DNA from: Nocardia grenadensis NBRC 108939
GTDB taxonomy: Bacteria; Actinomycetota; Actinomycetes; Mycobacteriales; Mycobacteriaceae
Assembly: GCF_001613445.1 (NCBI RefSeq)
Contig: NZ_BDCJ01000003.1
Span: 555,645-619,644 of the forward strand
DNA: 64,000 nt
Reading direction: 5' to 3'
The notes under the pieces were generated by a model. It did no database searches. It was not told the DNA's origin and saw only the letters and a list, made by a program, of their open reading frames with translations. Shown piece by piece: positions 44,385 through 53,104 of this stretch. A program made the position numbers and the translations under genes. Position 1 is the first letter of the stretch; each line of letters opens with the position of its first letter.

Positions 44385-45452
44385 CTACTCGGGTATTCCG
44401 AGTCCTTCGGCGAGGAGCGGCCAGGAGCGATAGAACGCGTCACGCCAGTAACCCCAGGAGTGTGTGCCCGACGGCACGTAGTCGAAGGTGGCCGGGATCC
44501 GCAACTGGGCGAGCCGGTCCTGGAGGTTGCGGGTGCACCAACCGGTGGCGGCCTCGATGACGCCGCCGACCAGGAGCTGATTGGCCAGGCCCTGGGGTCC
44601 CGGCAGCGCGTAGTCGCCGTCGACGGTATCCCACTGCCCGGGAAGTCCGTTGCCGGTCGAGACGAACAACCTCGTACCGCGCAGTGCCTCGGCGTTCACC
44701 ACCGGATCATTGGCGACCCAGGCCGGATCGTCGTCCTCGCCGTACATATTGCGGACATCGCCGCCACCGTAGAGTTCGACGACCAGCTTGGTGAACTGTC
44801 GCCCGACCGGATCCGCGATCTGGGCGCATCCGCTGTATCCGGCGACGCTCCGATAGAAGCCGGGGGCGGCCTCGGCCATCTGCAGAATCGCGGTCGCGGT
44901 CATGGAGTTCGCCGCGATGGCATTGATCCCGTTGGTGCCCAGTGCTCCGTCTACCAGCGGCGGCAACTCCTCGAGGAAGAAGGTGCGCCATTTGTTGCGG
45001 CCGAGCACCGGATCATCACGTTTCCAGTCGGTGTAGTAGGCGAACGCGCCACCGACCGGCATCACGACATTCACGTCCTTGGTGGCCAGGAAATCGCCGA
45101 TATCGGTATTGGCCCACCAGGTCGCCGCGTCGGTACCCCCGCCGGCCCCGTTGACGAGGTAGAGCACCGGCCGGGGTTGTGCGGCGTCGCGGGGGCGCTG
45201 GACCCGGACGGTGATGTTCTCGTCCATCGCCGCGGAGTGCACCAGCATGGTCAGGCTGCGGCCATCGACCCGGCTCGCGACAATTCGCGAGCCGTTCGGC
45301 GAGACCGGATCGGCGAGAAGTTTTCTGGAGTCGGCGATCGGATCGCCGCTGTCGGCGGAGGCGACCCCGGCGCCGAACACCGTGCCGGACGCGGCCAACA
45401 TCGCAGCGGCAACAGCGACCAGCAGTGCGGGCCTCATACGTCGGCGTTTCAC
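44385..45452 (-). CDS. Secreted esterase of the antigen 85 / mycolyltransferase type
   Basis: GTG 45452 is chosen because GAGG lies six bases upstream; the product has 355 residues. The signal peptide is MKRRRMRPALLVAVAAAMLAASG to GVASA (cleavage at about residue 34). The mature protein is an alpha/beta hydrolase: VLYLVNGAGGGTDAATWW, the nucleophile region IAANSMTATAILQMA, VSTGNGLPGQWD and a late GTHSWGYWRDAF with the catalytic His. This matches antigen-85-like mycolyltransferases and related esterases that move mycolic acids in the envelope of Corynebacteriales. The usual GLSM elbow is ANSM. Confidence 0.85.
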   Translation of the reverse strand: MKRRRMRPALLVAVAAAMLAASGTVFGAGVASADSGDPIADSRKLLADPVSPNGSRIVASRVDGRSLTMLVHSAAMDENITVRVQRPRDAAQPRPVLYLVNGAGGGTDAATWWANTDIGDFLATKDVNVVMPVGGAFAYYTDWKRDDPVLGRNKWRTFFLEELPPLVDGALGTNGINAIAANSMTATAILQMAEAAPGFYRSVAGYSGCAQIADPVGRQFTKLVVELYGGGDVRNMYGEDDDPAWVANDPVVNAEALRGTRLFVSTGNGLPGQWDTVDGDYALPGPQGLANQLLVGGVIEAATGWCTRNLQDRLAQLRIPATFDYVPSGTHSWGYWRDAFYRSWPLLAEGLGIPE

Positions 45453-45635
45453 ATCGAACCTCAGGTCTCGACTCACGACAGACGATGCGTCGGTCGGGAA
45501 TGGGAATCTACCCGATACCGCTGCGGGACAGCCATTCCCGGCCGAAGACGAGTGGGGGGATCCTCCGCTCGGGGGCATACGGTCCGCTGCCCGGGGCGGC
45601 GCATCACGCGATACACCACCCCGGACACCACCGAT

Positions 45636-46559
45636 TCACAAGGACAGTGCTCGGTTGTCGACCAGTTTCTTGAATTCGGAGCCGGATTCGATCAGACCCC
45701 ACTTCAGGAGCCAGCGGTAGGTCTGGTCGAACTGTTCGGGCGCGTACGGCTGCGGGTCCGCGAAGCGCAGCCGCCACGTGCTGATATCCGACTCCTCCAG
45801 CGTGCCCAGATCTTCCGGGATCTCCGCGGTGAAGTAGTGCAGGTAGGGCGTGACATCGGCATTGATATCGGCGACGGCCCGGCGGACGCCGCGGTCGATC
45901 GCCGCGTAGACCTCGGGATCGACCTTCTCGTCGGCGATCTCGGCGCCGGTGTAGAACGCTTCGGCGATGAGCCGGTAGCCCTGCTTCAGTGCCAGGCTGA
46001 TATACGGCTCCATCAGCGCTACGGCTTCCACGGTGCCGTCACGCAATGCCCGGAACCGGTCGGCCGGACCACCGACGTGCACGACCTTCAATTCGTCGGG
46101 CTCGATGAACCCCTCGAGCGTCTGGATCGCGAGGTAGTGGGAGCCGTGGTGAAAGTTCACCGCGACCTGCTTATTGCGCAGACTCTGCGGGTGGAATACC
46201 TCGGAGTCGGGGCGGACGAAGATCGCCTGGCTGGCGATGGCCGCCCGCTGGGTCACGATCTGCCCGCCGCGACCCGAATCCTGTGCCCGCCGGACCTGCC
46301 CCCATTCGCAGGCACGGTACAGCGAGACATCACCGTCTTCGAAGCCGCGGGAGATGCCACCGAACGAACTCACCAGGTGATGATCTTCGATCGGCTTGAC
46401 ACTGACGTTGTAGGCCCCGGGCGCGACGAGTTCCAGATCAACGCCCTCGTCGAGAAAGTAGCCCTTCTCGAGGCCGACCAGATAGGGCAGGGTGAAAATC
46501 GCTCCGGTCCGGACGCTCGTGATCTTCGCCGGGGTGGCTTTCGATTCTTTGGTGGTCAT
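45636..46559 (-). CDS. Periplasmic-binding-fold (NMT1/SsuA-like) protein without signal peptide
   Basis: A 307-residue protein starting MTTKESKATPAKITSVRTG with AAAGGA upstream. LPYLVGLEKGYFLDEGVDLELV, QVAVNFHHGSHYLAIQTLEGF and GPADRFRALRDGTVEAVALMEPY are typical of the NMT1/SsuA fold. There is no hydrophobic leader, Tat motif or lipobox, so it should stay in the cytosol. Cytosolic members of this fold include enzymes (4,5-dihydroxyphthalate decarboxylase, MqnA/MqnD) and THI5; the Cys-rich motif of THI5 is absent. It is the last gene of the MarR-headed operon, and its start lies inside the MFS gene's 3' end. Confidence 0.8.
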   Translation of the reverse strand: MTTKESKATPAKITSVRTGAIFTLPYLVGLEKGYFLDEGVDLELVAPGAYNVSVKPIEDHHLVSSFGGISRGFEDGDVSLYRACEWGQVRRAQDSGRGGQIVTQRAAIASQAIFVRPDSEVFHPQSLRNKQVAVNFHHGSHYLAIQTLEGFIEPDELKVVHVGGPADRFRALRDGTVEAVALMEPYISLALKQGYRLIAEAFYTGAEIADEKVDPEVYAAIDRGVRRAVADINADVTPYLHYFTAEIPEDLGTLEESDISTWRLRFADPQPYAPEQFDQTYRWLLKWGLIESGSEFKKLVDNRALSL

Positions 46560-48015
46560 CGGATCGTTCCTTTCGTGGGGTGGTGTCGACCGCGGATGTG
46601 GTCGAGTTCGGGGGCGCCGGGAAACAGCGGTGCGCGGCGACGAGCGCGAGGACGGCCACGACTGCGGTGGCCGCGTAGGCGATGCGCATTCCGGAGGTGA
46701 AATCGTGCGCGGCGACGGGTTCGGACCGCGCGAAACGTCCTGCGACGGAAACGGTTACCGCACCCAGGGTGGCCGTACCCAGATTCATACCGACCTGCCG
46801 CGAGGTACTGGTGATCGCGCTGGCCGACCCGGCGCGTTCACGTGGGAGAGCGGCCACGGCCGACGACGTCGCGGGCGGATTCGCCATACCCATGCCGATG
46901 CCGAGGAGCGCGAAGGCCATCAGAATCCAGCCGATCGACGAGGTGGTCGAGGCCGCGAACGCCAGGAACACCATGGCGGTGATCAGGAAGAGATAGGCGA
47001 GGAGAACGGGCCTTCGCGGACCGTATCGGCCCAGCAGCCGCCCGGACACCTGTGCGGCGACGAGGGTCCCGGCCGTGAGCGGTAGCGCCATCAGCCCCGC
47101 TTCCCACGGCGTATACCCGCGCACCTGCTGGAGGTAGAGCGTATTGACGAAGTTCATCCCGGTGAGGCAGAAATAGGAGAACCCGGCCGTCAATACCGCA
47201 CCGCGCAATTGCGGCCGGCGGAAGACGGTCAGGTCGAGGACCGGGTCCGCCGCCCGCCGCTCGACTCGGGCGACGATCGCCATCGACAGCACGGCCGCGA
47301 CCAGCGCGAGCAGCGTTGTCGCCGACAGCCAGCCGTCGCGGGCACCACCGGACAGTGCGAAGGTCACGAAGAACAGCGTCGCGGCGATGGACAGATGACC
47401 GGCCGGGTCGATGCGCCGCCGCAACCGCGGGACCGGGGACTCGGGTACCCAGCGCAGGCTGATCACAACAAGTGCCGCGAACGGTAGGCAGATCAGGAAT
47501 ACGCTGCGCCACCCGACGGTCGCGACGAGCACTCCGCCGATGACCGGTCCCAGGGCCGTGGACACTCCGGCGGTCGCGCTCCAGGAACCCAGCGCCCGGC
47601 TGCGCGCGACCGGATCCTGGAAGACTCCGGTGAGCAGCGAGATCGACGCGGGGGTCATGAGCGAACCGCCGATCCCCTGCACGACACGCCAGACGATCAG
47701 TTCGGCGAAACCGGAGGAGACGAAGCACAGCAGCGAGGCCACACCGAACAGGACGACGCCGATCCGGAAGATCCGCCGCGGGCCGTAGCGGTCGGCCAGC
47801 GAGCCGGCGAGGAACAACGTACTGCCGCGAGCCAGGGCATTGGCCACCACGACCCACTGCAGTCCCCCGACGTCCAGGTCGAGATCCGCTTGCAGCGAGG
47901 GAAGAGCGACCACAAGCGCCGAAGTGTCGAGCGAGGACAGGAACAGGCTCGCACAGCAGGCCAGCAGGGCGGTCCGGGGATGCCGTACGGCCGGCGCGGC
48001 CACCGGCTCGCTCAA
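46438..48015 (-). CDS. MFS drug-type exporter (DHA2/EmrB-like)
   Basis: I take TTG 48015, which overlaps the stop of the binding-protein gene (TTGA); GTG 48003 is an alternative. About 525 residues with multiple helices. Family motifs are LDTSALVVALPSLQADL (first helix), GSLADRYGPRRIFRIG (motif A) and GPVIGGVLVATVGWRSVFLICLP (motif C of drug:H+ antiporters). The charged C-terminal tail (TTPRKERSDDHQRIE onward) runs 122 bases into the next gene in a different frame, a long overlap. It may export a product or an analogue of the compound taken up by the neighbouring ABC system. Confidence 0.88.
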   Translation of the reverse strand: MSEPVAAPAVRHPRTALLACCASLFLSSLDTSALVVALPSLQADLDLDVGGLQWVVVANALARGSTLFLAGSLADRYGPRRIFRIGVVLFGVASLLCFVSSGFAELIVWRVVQGIGGSLMTPASISLLTGVFQDPVARSRALGSWSATAGVSTALGPVIGGVLVATVGWRSVFLICLPFAALVVISLRWVPESPVPRLRRRIDPAGHLSIAATLFFVTFALSGGARDGWLSATTLLALVAAVLSMAIVARVERRAADPVLDLTVFRRPQLRGAVLTAGFSYFCLTGMNFVNTLYLQQVRGYTPWEAGLMALPLTAGTLVAAQVSGRLLGRYGPRRPVLLAYLFLITAMVFLAFAASTTSSIGWILMAFALLGIGMGMANPPATSSAVAALPRERAGSASAITSTSRQVGMNLGTATLGAVTVSVAGRFARSEPVAAHDFTSGMRIAYAATAVVAVLALVAAHRCFPAPPNSTTSAVDTTPRKERSDDHQRIESHPGEDHERPDRSDFHPALSGRPREGLLSRRGR

Positions 48016-49082
48016 CTCAGGCTTTCGTAGACCGGCCGCTCCGCGCGCCGCGACAGCAGGCCGATATCCAGGGCCACCTGGATCTGACGGTCCATATTCG
48101 TGAACACGCTCTGGTCCCAGACTGAGGGGTAGATATCGCGGAGCCGCTCGGGCAACAGTGCGATGGCGGCCTCCTCGTCGGCCGGTATCCCGAAGGCTTC
48201 GTGATACCGGCCGAGCAGGGCGGGGTCGCCGGTGATCAGTGTGTTCGCCTCGGTACGCAGGGCGACGAACCGCTCGGCGGTATCCCGGTTCCGCTCCAGC
48301 CACGGCCGATTGAACGCCGCACCGTTGAGAAACAGCGGGTTCGCGTCCCCGGTCCCCTTCTGCCACAGCTCCGAAACCGTCGCGACCTGCCGGCTGCCCT
48401 GGGCGACCAGACGGGTGGCATTGGGTTCGATGGCGATGATCGCGTCCAGGTCGCCGCGCTCGTAGAGGGCCAGATTGGCGATGGGCTGGCCGGGGAAGAT
48501 CTGGAATTCCCGTTCGAAGTCGATCCCGTTGACGGCCGATGCCAGTGCGGCCGCCTTGTAGGTATCGGACCCCGCCGGCTGGACGCCGATACGTTTACCG
48601 CGCAGGTCCTCGACCGAGGCGATATCGCTGTCCGCCGGGACGAGCCAGCGGCCGTGATTCCACAGCTGGGGTCCGACAATAACCACGTCGTGGCCGGAGG
48701 TATTGGCGTCGGTGGCCCCGAGCGGTCCGAAGGCGAAGGTGTCGAGCAGACCGGTCAGCAGATTCTCCTGTCCCGTGCCGACACCGCCGCCACCGTCGCG
48801 CTTCAGATCGAGGCCGTGCTTGGTGTCGAGGCCGAACTGCCCGGTGATCGGATCGATCACCGAACCCGCCGTCCCGGGCTGCACCGCGCCGATCTTGATC
48901 GGCCGCAACGGATTACCGTTCGCGTCGACCGCGGCGGTGCCGGCGTCCCCACAGGAGACCAGCAGCGCGCCGAGACCGAGTCCGCCGACGAGCGCGGCTC
49001 CCGCCCGGAGGGCCTGCCGGCGTGTCACGGCGGGTCCCAGGGTGGCTTCGCGAGTGAAGATAGTGCCGCGTGTGGTGGACAC
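48012..49082 (-). CDS. SsuA/TauA-like ABC substrate-binding lipoprotein
   Basis: GTG 49082 has GGAG six bases upstream; the product has 356 residues. The leader has Arg21-Arg22, a hydrophobic stretch and Cys44 after LLVS, a Tat-type lipoprotein signal. The mature part has IKIGAVQPGTAGSVIDP, DLRGKRIGVQPAGSDTYKAAAL and NLALYERGDLDAIIAIEPNATRL, the NMT1/SsuA fold that binds sulfonates, nitrate, taurine, pyrimidine precursors or aromatic acids. With the ATPase and permease next to it, it forms a complete importer. The ligand is not readable. Confidence 0.92.
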   Translation of the reverse strand: MSTTRGTIFTREATLGPAVTRRQALRAGAALVGGLGLGALLVSCGDAGTAAVDANGNPLRPIKIGAVQPGTAGSVIDPITGQFGLDTKHGLDLKRDGGGGVGTGQENLLTGLLDTFAFGPLGATDANTSGHDVVIVGPQLWNHGRWLVPADSDIASVEDLRGKRIGVQPAGSDTYKAAALASAVNGIDFEREFQIFPGQPIANLALYERGDLDAIIAIEPNATRLVAQGSRQVATVSELWQKGTGDANPLFLNGAAFNRPWLERNRDTAERFVALRTEANTLITGDPALLGRYHEAFGIPADEEAAIALLPERLRDIYPSVWDQSVFTNMDRQIQVALDIGLLSRRAERPVYESLS

Positions 49083-49110
49083 GGGGTCTCCGTTTCTGGA
49101 TGGGGTCGTC

Positions 49111-49839
49111 TCAGGCGATATGGGCGATGATGTCGCGGTGCAGGTCGAAGAGCGTGGCGTCCTCGGTGGAACGCGGACGCGACAGGTCGACCCGGAGGTC
49201 CTGCACGATGCGGGCCGGCCGGTCGGCGAGCACGACGACCCGGTCGGCCAGGAAGGCCGCTTCGAGCGCGTTGTGGGTGACCAGGAGACCGGTGACCGAG
49301 CGTTCGATGAGCAGGGTTTGCAGCAGCAGCCGTAGTTTGCGGCCGGTGAGTTCATCGAGCGCGCTGAACGGTTCGTCGAATAGGACGATGTCGGGATCCA
49401 CCGCGAACGCCCGGGCGACCGCGGCCCGCTGGCGCTGGCCACCGGACAGGACCGACGGGTAGGCATCGGCGTAGTCGCTCAGACCGACCGCCTCGATGAG
49501 TTCGGGGACGGCCGATACGCTCTGTCCGGCCGATTTCGCGGCGATCTCGATGTTCTCGGCGACGCTGATCCAGTCCAGCAGCCGCGGCTGCTGGAACACC
49601 ATTCCGGTCCGTTTCGGCGCGGTGTTCGCACCGACCCGGATCACCCCGGCATCCGCGGTCTCCAGTCCCGCCACCAGATGCAGCAGGGTGGTTTTACCGG
49701 TGCCCGAGGCGCCCACGAGGGCGACGAGTTCACCCGGTGCCACGTCGAGCGAGAAGTTCTCGAAAACCGTTTGGACGGTGCCGTCCTTCTTGCTCACGAA
49801 CGATTTGGCGATATCGCGCAGTTCGATACCGACGCTCAT
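49111..49839 (-). CDS. ABC transporter ATP-binding protein (SsuB/TauB-like)
   Basis: A 242-residue ATPase whose ATG overlaps the permease stop (ATGA). Walker A is GASGTGKTTLLH, the Q loop GMVFQQPRLLDW, the signature LSGGQRQR and Walker B IVLFDEPFSALDE. GMVFQQPRLLDWISVAENI is typical of nitrate/sulfonate/taurine importers. It lies 28 bases upstream of the binding-protein gene. Confidence 0.94.
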   Translation of the reverse strand: MSVGIELRDIAKSFVSKKDGTVQTVFENFSLDVAPGELVALVGASGTGKTTLLHLVAGLETADAGVIRVGANTAPKRTGMVFQQPRLLDWISVAENIEIAAKSAGQSVSAVPELIEAVGLSDYADAYPSVLSGGQRQRAAVARAFAVDPDIVLFDEPFSALDELTGRKLRLLLQTLLIERSVTGLLVTHNALEAAFLADRVVVLADRPARIVQDLRVDLSRPRSTEDATLFDLHRDIIAHIA

Positions 49840-50681
49840 ACCGAGGACTCCTTACGCCAGCGGGAGACCCGCCGCTCCAGTGTTTGCAGGACGCCGTACT
49901 CGATCGCGGTCATGACCAGGGCGAAGGCGATGGTCCAGGCGAGTACGCCTGCCACGTTGTGATTGGAGAACTCCAGGTTGAGCTGATATCCGACCCCGCT
50001 GGCCAGCCCGAAGATCTCGACCAGGACGATCACCTTCCACGACATCGCGATTCCCAGCCGGGCACCGGTGAACAGCGAGGGCGCCAGGGCGGGCATCCAG
50101 ATCCGCCGCAGCCGGGTCCACGCGCTGAAGTGGTACACATGGGCCATCTCGTGCAGCTGCGGATCGACCTCGCGGACCCCCTGGGTGATGTTGACGATGA
50201 GTGCGGGCGCGGCGGCGAGGGCCACTGCCAGGATCGGGTTGATCATGCTGATGCCGAACCAGATAACGCACAGCAGCGCCTTCACCAGGCCCGGCGTCAC
50301 CAATCCCAGGAGTACGGCAGGCTCGAGGAACCGCCGGACGTATTTGTTGCGGCCCATGGCGATCCCGAGAACCACGGCCACGACGAACGCCACGGCGAAG
50401 CCCATGAGCACCCGCGTCAGCGTCACCTGGAGGTTCGCCCACAGCGCACCGCCGCTGGACAGGGTCACCAGTTCGTCCGCGATCGCGCCGAGCGACGGCA
50501 CCAGCGGGCTGTCCATGCGGGCGGCCATCACGTTCCAGCCGACCGCCAGCAGGATGATAAGGGCCAGCGGTGGCGCGGCCACGCCGAGGAGGGCGGTGAC
50601 CCGCGAACCGGTGGCCGGACGGCGGATCGGCGGTGTGCGGCCCACCCGTTCGGCGGTGGGCTCGGCACTCAGCACGGTCAT
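49836..50681 (-). CDS. ABC transporter permease (SsuC/TauC-like)
   Basis: About 281 residues from the ATG at about 50681. A charged N-terminal tail of about 30 residues precedes five or six helices. The permease signature is EMAHVYHFSAWTRLRRIWMPALAPSLFTGARLGIAMSWKV, with the EAA-like loop that contacts the ATPase. It forms the membrane part of the importer with the following two genes. About 150 bases separate it from the MarR gene upstream. Confidence 0.92.
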   Translation of the reverse strand: MTVLSAEPTAERVGRTPPIRRPATGSRVTALLGVAAPPLALIILLAVGWNVMAARMDSPLVPSLGAIADELVTLSSGGALWANLQVTLTRVLMGFAVAFVVAVVLGIAMGRNKYVRRFLEPAVLLGLVTPGLVKALLCVIWFGISMINPILAVALAAAPALIVNITQGVREVDPQLHEMAHVYHFSAWTRLRRIWMPALAPSLFTGARLGIAMSWKVIVLVEIFGLASGVGYQLNLEFSNHNVAGVLAWTIAFALVMTAIEYGVLQTLERRVSRWRKESSV

Positions 50682-50829
50682 GAGAATCCGTTCGATCGGC
50701 CGGCGACGCGCAGGCGCGACCGGCGGAGCAGGGGTGTGGGAACGGGGCCGGCGTAGGACCCCGCGGGTCAGGGGGCCGAAGCGGTGAGAGGACCGGGCGC
50801 CGTAAGGGTTCGGCACCCGCACGAGGTCG

Positions 50830-51294
50830 TCAGGACGGGCGCGGGCCCGTGGCCGCCACCAGCAGTTCCAGCCCGTCGCCGAGTGCGACGATCGCGGCCA
50901 GTTGCTCGGGTGGGAGCGTCGAGATCCGGTCCAGAATGATCTCGGTGAGCTGCCGGCGGCTGCGCAGGAACAGCTCGCGACCGGATTCGGTCACCTCGAT
51001 CAGATTGACCCGCCCGTCCTCCTCGGAGGTCCGGCGTCGGACATCTCCGGACTCCTCCAGCTTCCGGACGGTGCGCGATACGCCGGCCGGGTCCACGCCC
51101 TCGTGGGCCGCGAGTTCGGACATCGACAGCGGCCCGAATTTCACGATCGCCGCGAGGGCGCTGCGCGCGGACTGGTTGATGCCCGCGCGATCCATCGTCC
51201 GGAATTGCCGGGCCGCCTGGATGAGTGCCACTTGCACCCGTTCCACGGCCACCACGAACTCCTCGGTGGTGGTCGACGAATCGGGCAGGGGCAT
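50830..51294 (-). CDS. MarR-family transcriptional regulator
   Basis: ATG 51294 is preferred because GAAGGA lies seven bases upstream; ATG 51309 in frame is possible. The 154-residue protein has the MarR winged helix: INQSARSALAAIVKFGPLSMSELAAHEGVDPAGVSRTVRKLEESGDVRRR, then the wing EEDGRVNLIEVTESGREL. It heads the minus-strand operon with the SsuABC-like importer and MFS exporter and probably represses it until a ligand, perhaps the transported compound, binds. Confidence 0.92.
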   Translation of the reverse strand: MPLPDSSTTTEEFVVAVERVQVALIQAARQFRTMDRAGINQSARSALAAIVKFGPLSMSELAAHEGVDPAGVSRTVRKLEESGDVRRRTSEEDGRVNLIEVTESGRELFLRSRRQLTEIILDRISTLPPEQLAAIVALGDGLELLVAATGPRPS

Positions 51295-51412
51295 CGGCGG
51301 ATCCTTCATGCGGTGGCGTCCCGGATGGGGTGACCTGACACATTGTCGTCATCGTGCAGGTTCCCTTCGCTCGCAGGTGGCCGGTCATTCGATCCGTACC
51401 GACGGCAAAAGG

Positions 51413-51426
51413 TTAACAACTGTCAA
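51413..51426 (-). promoter_or_regulatory. MarR-type operator candidate upstream of marR
   Basis: On the minus strand TTGACA-GT-TGTTAA forms a 14-base inverted repeat broken at one pair. TTGACA could also be the -35 hexamer. It lies about 105 bases upstream of the MarR start, in an otherwise gene-free 51310-51709 stretch. The half-site TTGACA also occurs at the liv-operon palindrome (43810-43815). Confidence 0.5.
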
Positions 51427-51709
51427 GCATCTACTGGCGGGTGAACGCGCGGCCGGCGCCGCGGAAACTTCGGGCCGGCGCTTCGGTGACACCACCGTCG
51501 CCCCAGGTAGTGGCCGTATTATCGCAACCGGTCGCCCGCCGGCCGGACAATCGAATCGCAAGGATCCGAATGTCGGAACCCCCGGCGCTCCGACCGGATC
51601 ACCACGGTGCGTCCCCGGTGGACGAGGCCGGGCGACCGAACACCGGTCGCCCGGCAGGATCGCCGAGGGTGACCGGTCCGAATAGGGCCGGCGGGGGGAA
51701 TCGACAGGA

Positions 51710-52492
51710 CTACGAGGTGATGATCTCGGTGCCGTCGTCGGGGAGGACGAGTGCCAGATCGGTGTCGTAACGCCGGTACAGCAACCTGCCGCGCCCCGTA
51801 CCGGGGTCGGTGTAGAACAGGAACGGCAATCCGTACTTACACAGCCTGGCCACGGCACCGGCTTCGGTCAGCGGCGGTGCCGGTCGTGGATTGAGCGTGC
51901 ACGCCCACGCCCCGCTCGGCGCCGGTGGCGGGTGGACGCTGTGGCAGCGGGCCAATCGCAGGCCACTCGGCCCCGCGCGGTAGACGATGGCGTCCTCGCC
52001 GGTATCGGCATCGACGAACAGGTGGGTGTCGTAATCCATCGCGTCCATCACCGCCGCTGCCGTCGACGGGTGGCACCTGACCACCGGAACCGGCTTCCGG
52101 CGGACCAACTCGCCCGGGCCCGGGATATCGAGGGGCTGCCGGGCCGGATCCGGCCACGGCCGCGGCCGCCACACTCCTCGTAACGCCGTGATCTGCCGTT
52201 CCAGCCGCCTGACGGTCGACAGTGCGTCGCCGTCCCGGCGCGTGAGCGTCTGGACCCGGGCCGCGCCGCCGGCGATCCGCAGATTCACCTGGATCACCAG
52301 CGGACCACGCTTCGGAGCGGTGATCCGGAGCCGGGCACCGCCCGGCACACCCAGCCGTTCCAGCAGCCGGCCGACCGCGCCGGCGAATCGTTCCCGCTCG
52401 ATCGCCGGCACCCGGCCGCCGGTATACACCACCACGTCGGGAAACGGCATCGCCGACCACGTCCGCGCGGCCCGCACCCTCTCACTGTCCAC
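51710..52492 (-). CDS. Long ribosome hibernation factor (HPF/RaiA-like, DATIN-like)
   Basis: From GTG 52492 (GGAG four bases upstream; ATG 52450 also possible) the protein has 260 residues. The N-terminal half is a compact RaiA/YfiA-like domain (DVVVYTGGRV onward, RLRITAPKRGPLVIQVNLRIAG). It is followed by a C-terminal ribosome-dimerisation-type domain beginning VRRKPVPVVRCHPSTAAAVMDAMDYDTHLFVDADTGEDAIVY, with a second partial copy (LPFLFYTDPGTGRGRLLYRR). Such proteins stabilise idle ribosomes in hypoxia or starvation; the closest type I recall is mycobacterial Rv0079 of the DosR regulon. A DosR-like box lies about 62 bases upstream. Confidence 0.8.
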   Translation of the reverse strand: MDSERVRAARTWSAMPFPDVVVYTGGRVPAIERERFAGAVGRLLERLGVPGGARLRITAPKRGPLVIQVNLRIAGGAARVQTLTRRDGDALSTVRRLERQITALRGVWRPRPWPDPARQPLDIPGPGELVRRKPVPVVRCHPSTAAAVMDAMDYDTHLFVDADTGEDAIVYRAGPSGLRLARCHSVHPPPAPSGAWACTLNPRPAPPLTEAGAVARLCKYGLPFLFYTDPGTGRGRLLYRRYDTDLALVLPDDGTEIITS

Positions 52493-52553
52493 AGCACTCC
52501 ATACGTCCGTCCGCCCCGGCGACCATCAAATGTGTTCGCGGCGCACAGGCGTA

Positions 52554-52567
52554 GGGCCGAAAGGCCC
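52554..52567 (-). promoter_or_regulatory. DosR-like box upstream of the hibernation factor gene
   Basis: GGGCCGAAAGGCCC fits the DosR core GGGnCnnnnGnCCC exactly and is a near-complete palindrome. It lies about 62 bases upstream of the hibernation factor start, a usual distance for an activator site. No DosR/DosS genes are in the window. Confidence 0.55.
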
Positions 52568-52575
52568 TGCCATCG

Positions 52576-53058
52576 GTGACGAGAGCACTTCGAGGCGCGG
52601 CGAAGCAGGACCGGCCGACGCGGTCCGACGACTCGCACGGCACCGGAACACCCGGCCCGGCGCATTGGGGGCTGCGTGTCCTGGAGGAAATCGATGCGGG
52701 CCACCACCGCTTCCGGGAGCTGCACCGCGCGGTCGCCGGCATCAGCCACGCAATGCTCGGCCAGACCCTGCGGGAACTCGAGCACCACGGTCTGAAATCC
52801 CGCTACGAGGCGGACCGTTCCCATGACCCCGGCCACGCGCAGCCGGCTCGACGGCACATCACCCGGCCACGGCGCTGCCGCCGTCGGGCCACCCGGGTCG
52901 GATCGATCACGCACGTATCGACGGCGCGAACGATCGGCACGCCCGGTACGACTCCGGCTCTGTCACTCGTGCGCGGGCAACACATTCGTGGCGATCGGCG
53001 ATACATGAGGCGTATCACAGATGCCCGGCACCGATTTCCCAAGCACGGCCTGACATGA
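52576..53058 (+). pseudogene. Degenerate HxlR-family regulator
   Basis: Residues about 30-75 read HWGLRVLEEIDAGHHRFRELHRAVAGISHAMLGQTLRELEHHGL, a clear HxlR winged helix. The N-terminal Cys-containing segment is missing, and after GLKSRYEADR the wing and dimerisation helix are replaced by a basic, low-complexity tail that does not resemble the family. No ribosome binding site is obvious. It is probably a decayed gene, although a shortened DNA-binding protein cannot be excluded. Confidence 0.55.
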
Positions 53059-53104
53059 TCGAAAGAAGACGATACCGACCCGATTCCCCTCCCGGACAGA
53101 ACAA

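Noticed and set aside
42049..46700. Very long plus-strand frames opposite the liv operon and the esterase region
   Set aside because: Antisense shadows created by high GC and codon bias; the minus-strand genes explain the sequence.
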